The notes under the pieces: generated by a model | The model's input: the letters and a program-made list of their open reading frames with translations, nothing else | What the model was told of the DNA's origin: nothing | The model's database searches: none | Shown here: positions 61,202 through 64,000 of the stretch, in pieces | Layout of the letters: every line of letters begins with the position of its first letter | How positions within the stretch are numbered: position 1 is the first letter of the stretch | Assembly (NCBI RefSeq): GCF_001949145.1 | Contig: NW_019091380.1 | Coordinates: 1,027,064-1,091,063, forward strand | Origin: Acanthaster planci | Lineage: Eukaryota > Echinodermata > Asteroidea > Valvatida > Acanthasteridae | Length of the DNA: 64,000 nt | Direction of reading: 5' to 3' | Program-made: the position numbers and the translations under genes

Positions 61202-64000
61202 TGAGATTTGTAGCGAATTTCAGGAGTCCGTGCGCCTGAATGCTTGGTCAACACCGCATAACTTTTGCATTTTTCTTCCCCTCACCACATTTTTTTTCTC
61301 AATTCCCTGGGGGCAGAACCCACTAAGCAATTTTCTTTGAATACAGTGAGCTACAGGATTGATGCTGATTTACTTCATTTATAATCTTAATTTCCTACAT
61401 TTCTGACAATAAAAGGAATTTCAACCGTGTTCGGGTTTCATTTCTTCTAAATGATCTCAACATAAAAGCAGTAGCGTATCTAGCGATCGTTTATGGTTCA
61501 GAAGTAACAGATCCAGGGGTGGCACAGCCGGGCGGAATAAACTAATCACGTACATATAACGGACAGCTTTGTTTTTGATATCGATGGCACTCACCCAAGT
61601 TGAGAAACCGGTCAGAAGTATCTTTTCTCATGCATGTGTAATGTTTTTAATTAGGAGTCTTTGATTTTATCCCAAAAACTTATAATCATAGGCTACAGGA
61701 AATTCCTTTTTCCCAAGTTAACGCCATGTAGTGACATGAGCAAATTTCATCTCCATGTTCAAGCCCGACGGAGGGGGAAACACTGGCTTGCCTGAAAACT
61801 GTTGGCCTATTCAAATATTTGGACTGGTGGGTGTAATGTGGTATTACTAGATAGGAGAGCGATGGGGGGCTGCTTGCCCAAATTTTGAAACTCAAAGGTG
61901 TAATTGGTCCAGCACAGAGTCTGAGCTTCAAAACATGAGTACTGTACCGTGTCCCCCTGGTCAAGGGCGAACCCTGTGTGCGAATTTGGAACATATAGTT
62001 GGCCAAACCTAACCCTAATCAACGGAAATCAACCCTACTTTGCAGTCACAAGAGATTCTTTCCAGCAGTTGAAAAAGTTAAAAATTCACAGACTTTAGCC
62101 TAATGGCCAGACTACACGGTTATGCACTATCAGCCCTACTCAAGGTCATAGGCCCATAACCTGGATAAGAGACAACCTTTCCCAATTTTTCACCTCACAC
62201 CGATTTTGGAACCTCTTTTCCCCCTGTTTTACACGTTTTCGGGGAAATTGTACAAACTGGGGTTTAATAAAGGATGCAGGCCAGTAAAAAGGCCGAAAAC
62301 TGCCTGCGTGGGCCAAATCACAATGTGTATGCACTCAAATATTCAACGAAATAGGGCATTTTGTGGCCCATGAACTTGAAGATTTGTAGAAAAGACAGGT
62401 TAAGGCGGGCATAGAGAATACCAGCTTGTGTCTGAGTGAGATTTGGGAGAAATCGGTGTCTGAAAACCGGTCTATTTTTCGAGAAGTGCAGGCATCGATA
62501 TTTCAATATGGGGAGGGACTTCAAGACTACATTTTAGGGGTGACCTTCCGTGGAAATAAACATCTCCAGAAGTCATCGGTTAATGAATGGAAATTTGAGA
62601 AGAAAATGAAAAACTAAAAACTGGGCATTAATTTGACGTGCGTCTCAAACGCCTGAGAAACTCGTGAGTTTTTTCCCTTATCTTTTGAAGTTCGGGTATT
62701 TATCACTGTTGGCCATGGCAGTTTATTTACTGGCCTGCAACCGTATTTGGTGACTACCCAAAAAACGCCCTCTTTTGTTCCGCTTGGAGCGGATAGGGAT
62801 AAAGAAGTAGGGACTTATATACATACAATAACCGAGTTAATTATTCCGGTAAAGAGGAAGTATCGCGGTGAAATTTACCAAGCTGTATAGAAATATGTAA
62901 ATTATATTTTGATGCATAACCTTGGGTTTATAAACTACTCAGACCTTTCCCTTGTGAGAAAAGCAGGAGACCTGTCTAAAACATGTACACTTCTGGGTAA
63001 AGTTAACTCTCTTGAATTAATAATCGAAACTGACACCAGGATTTTTGCCGAAGATGTCCGTTTCCTCACTCTAGACGACATTTTGACCCGATGTGACTCT
63101 GGGACCAGATAGTCTGACCAACACCGTCTTTCCAGGAAATGCATTTGGAAGACAGGTTATACCGCAGGGCTGGCAGAGACTACCTTCTGATCCCGAGTCT
63201 ATGCCCCCAAAGCACAGGAAACACCTTCATCCCACTGCTCTTAACCCCTCTCATACTACGCCCCTCCCACTTGTTTGCCAAGACCGTACACGCACGACCC
63301 TACGGCTCAAGCTTCAAGCGGCTTCTTATCGCAGGTTTCCATATGGAAGACATCCCCTGAAATTGTATTACGAGGGTTATAGCTGGGTAATATTACGCCT
63401 ATACTAGGCCAACCATAGAAAATACAACAACTCTAAGTTTATCGTGATGATGGGTGTTATACGTGTTAAGGACTTGTGTTAATTGATAACTGTTGACTCC
63501 GTGGCCGTATAAATCCCCCTGGCCGCTACTGGGCCGCATTCTTGCCCGTCACCCGCTGCGTTTGTATTTACGAACGGCCAGTATTACGATTGAGGGCTAG
63601 TCATGGGGTTCTTCCTTAGAAAAATACACCATCGCGGCAAGTGAGTGGCTACAAAATGCAATCCAGATGCACAGTGTGTTATGGACATGATTGTAAGAGG
63701 GTTGATTTCGAGTTGATCCATCTCTCTCACAGGTTGTCAAAGGCCAAAAAAAGTTCCCGGCCTACTCCGCTCAAACTGCCTGATTTATCGTAGCAAGATT
63801 GTTGACAAACGGGTCAGTCGAATAATAGAAGACAGCGAAATCTAAGGCAAACTCTCGGCTATCTGTGATGCAAGTAACTACATGTTTATAGCCAAACGTT
63901 GCGTTTTGTATGCTATATCATCACGGGGCATGAAACCTGCCTTCTCAACTGATTCGCTACACGATTCCATCAGGAAACAACCAAAAAGTAGAGATGCATG
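61202..64000. other. Right flank, no gene recognised
   Basis: A minus-strand open segment at 61807-62022 reads like an extracellular module (GFALDQGDTVQYSCFEAQ) but has too few cysteines and no clear splice sites. Plus-strand ORFs near 62909-63407 have no motif. Nothing firm can be called. Confidence 0.35.

Overview
The window is animal nuclear genomic DNA. GC content is moderate, genes are split by GT-AG introns, and short exons of mostly symmetric phase 1 encode extracellular domains. Decayed transposons, MITE-like inverted repeats, satellites and three runs of N (17648-17795, 28264-28716, 60942-61201) fill the rest. There is no bacterial or viral gene organisation. The domain content (a relaxin-receptor-type LDLa module, a CILP/FAM171-like secreted mosaic protein and a CR1/L2-like LINE) would suit an invertebrate deuterostome such as amphioxus. 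That placement is inference.

Region by region: (1) 0.9-3.3 kb, minus strand: two exons of a membrane protein. One carries a cytoplasmic N-terminus plus a signal anchor, the other an LDL-receptor class A module that most resembles relaxin-family receptors. The gene continues off the left edge. (2) 4.0-4.7 kb: GAGTC-rich repeat DNA split by a CAAA microsatellite. (3) 5.4-7.8 kb: exon-like ORFs of unknown identity, tentative. (4) 8-46 kb: a long stretch without a recognisable gene. It holds a Harbinger-like MITE (8.6 kb), a LINE endonuclease fragment (26.2-27.1 kb), a 59-bp TTAA-flanked fold-back (31.5 kb), two copies of a dispersed element (32.7 and 38.9 kb), a 53-bp tandem array that grew from that element (39.1-39.6 kb), and a mariner-like MITE (44.5 kb). 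(5) 46.76-55.97 kb, minus strand: the main gene, eight exons with fully compatible splice phases. They encode a thrombospondin-type EGF module, a long Thr/Pro mucin segment, a FAM171/CILP-type ectodomain, a four-cysteine module, a sushi (CCP) domain and a strongly basic C-terminal tail. Its 5' end (signal peptide) was not found. (6) 56-64 kb: repeats and a degenerate tRNA-like sequence with a Pol III terminator beside an assembly gap. No convincing exon was found there.

The two recognised genes share a strand but lie more than 43 kb apart, and nothing indicates that they work together. The item most likely to be undescribed is the EGF-mucin-FAM171/CILP-sushi-polybasic protein. The clearest structural curiosities are the array born inside a dispersed element and the TTAA fold-back. 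No defence system, operon or CRISPR array was found.
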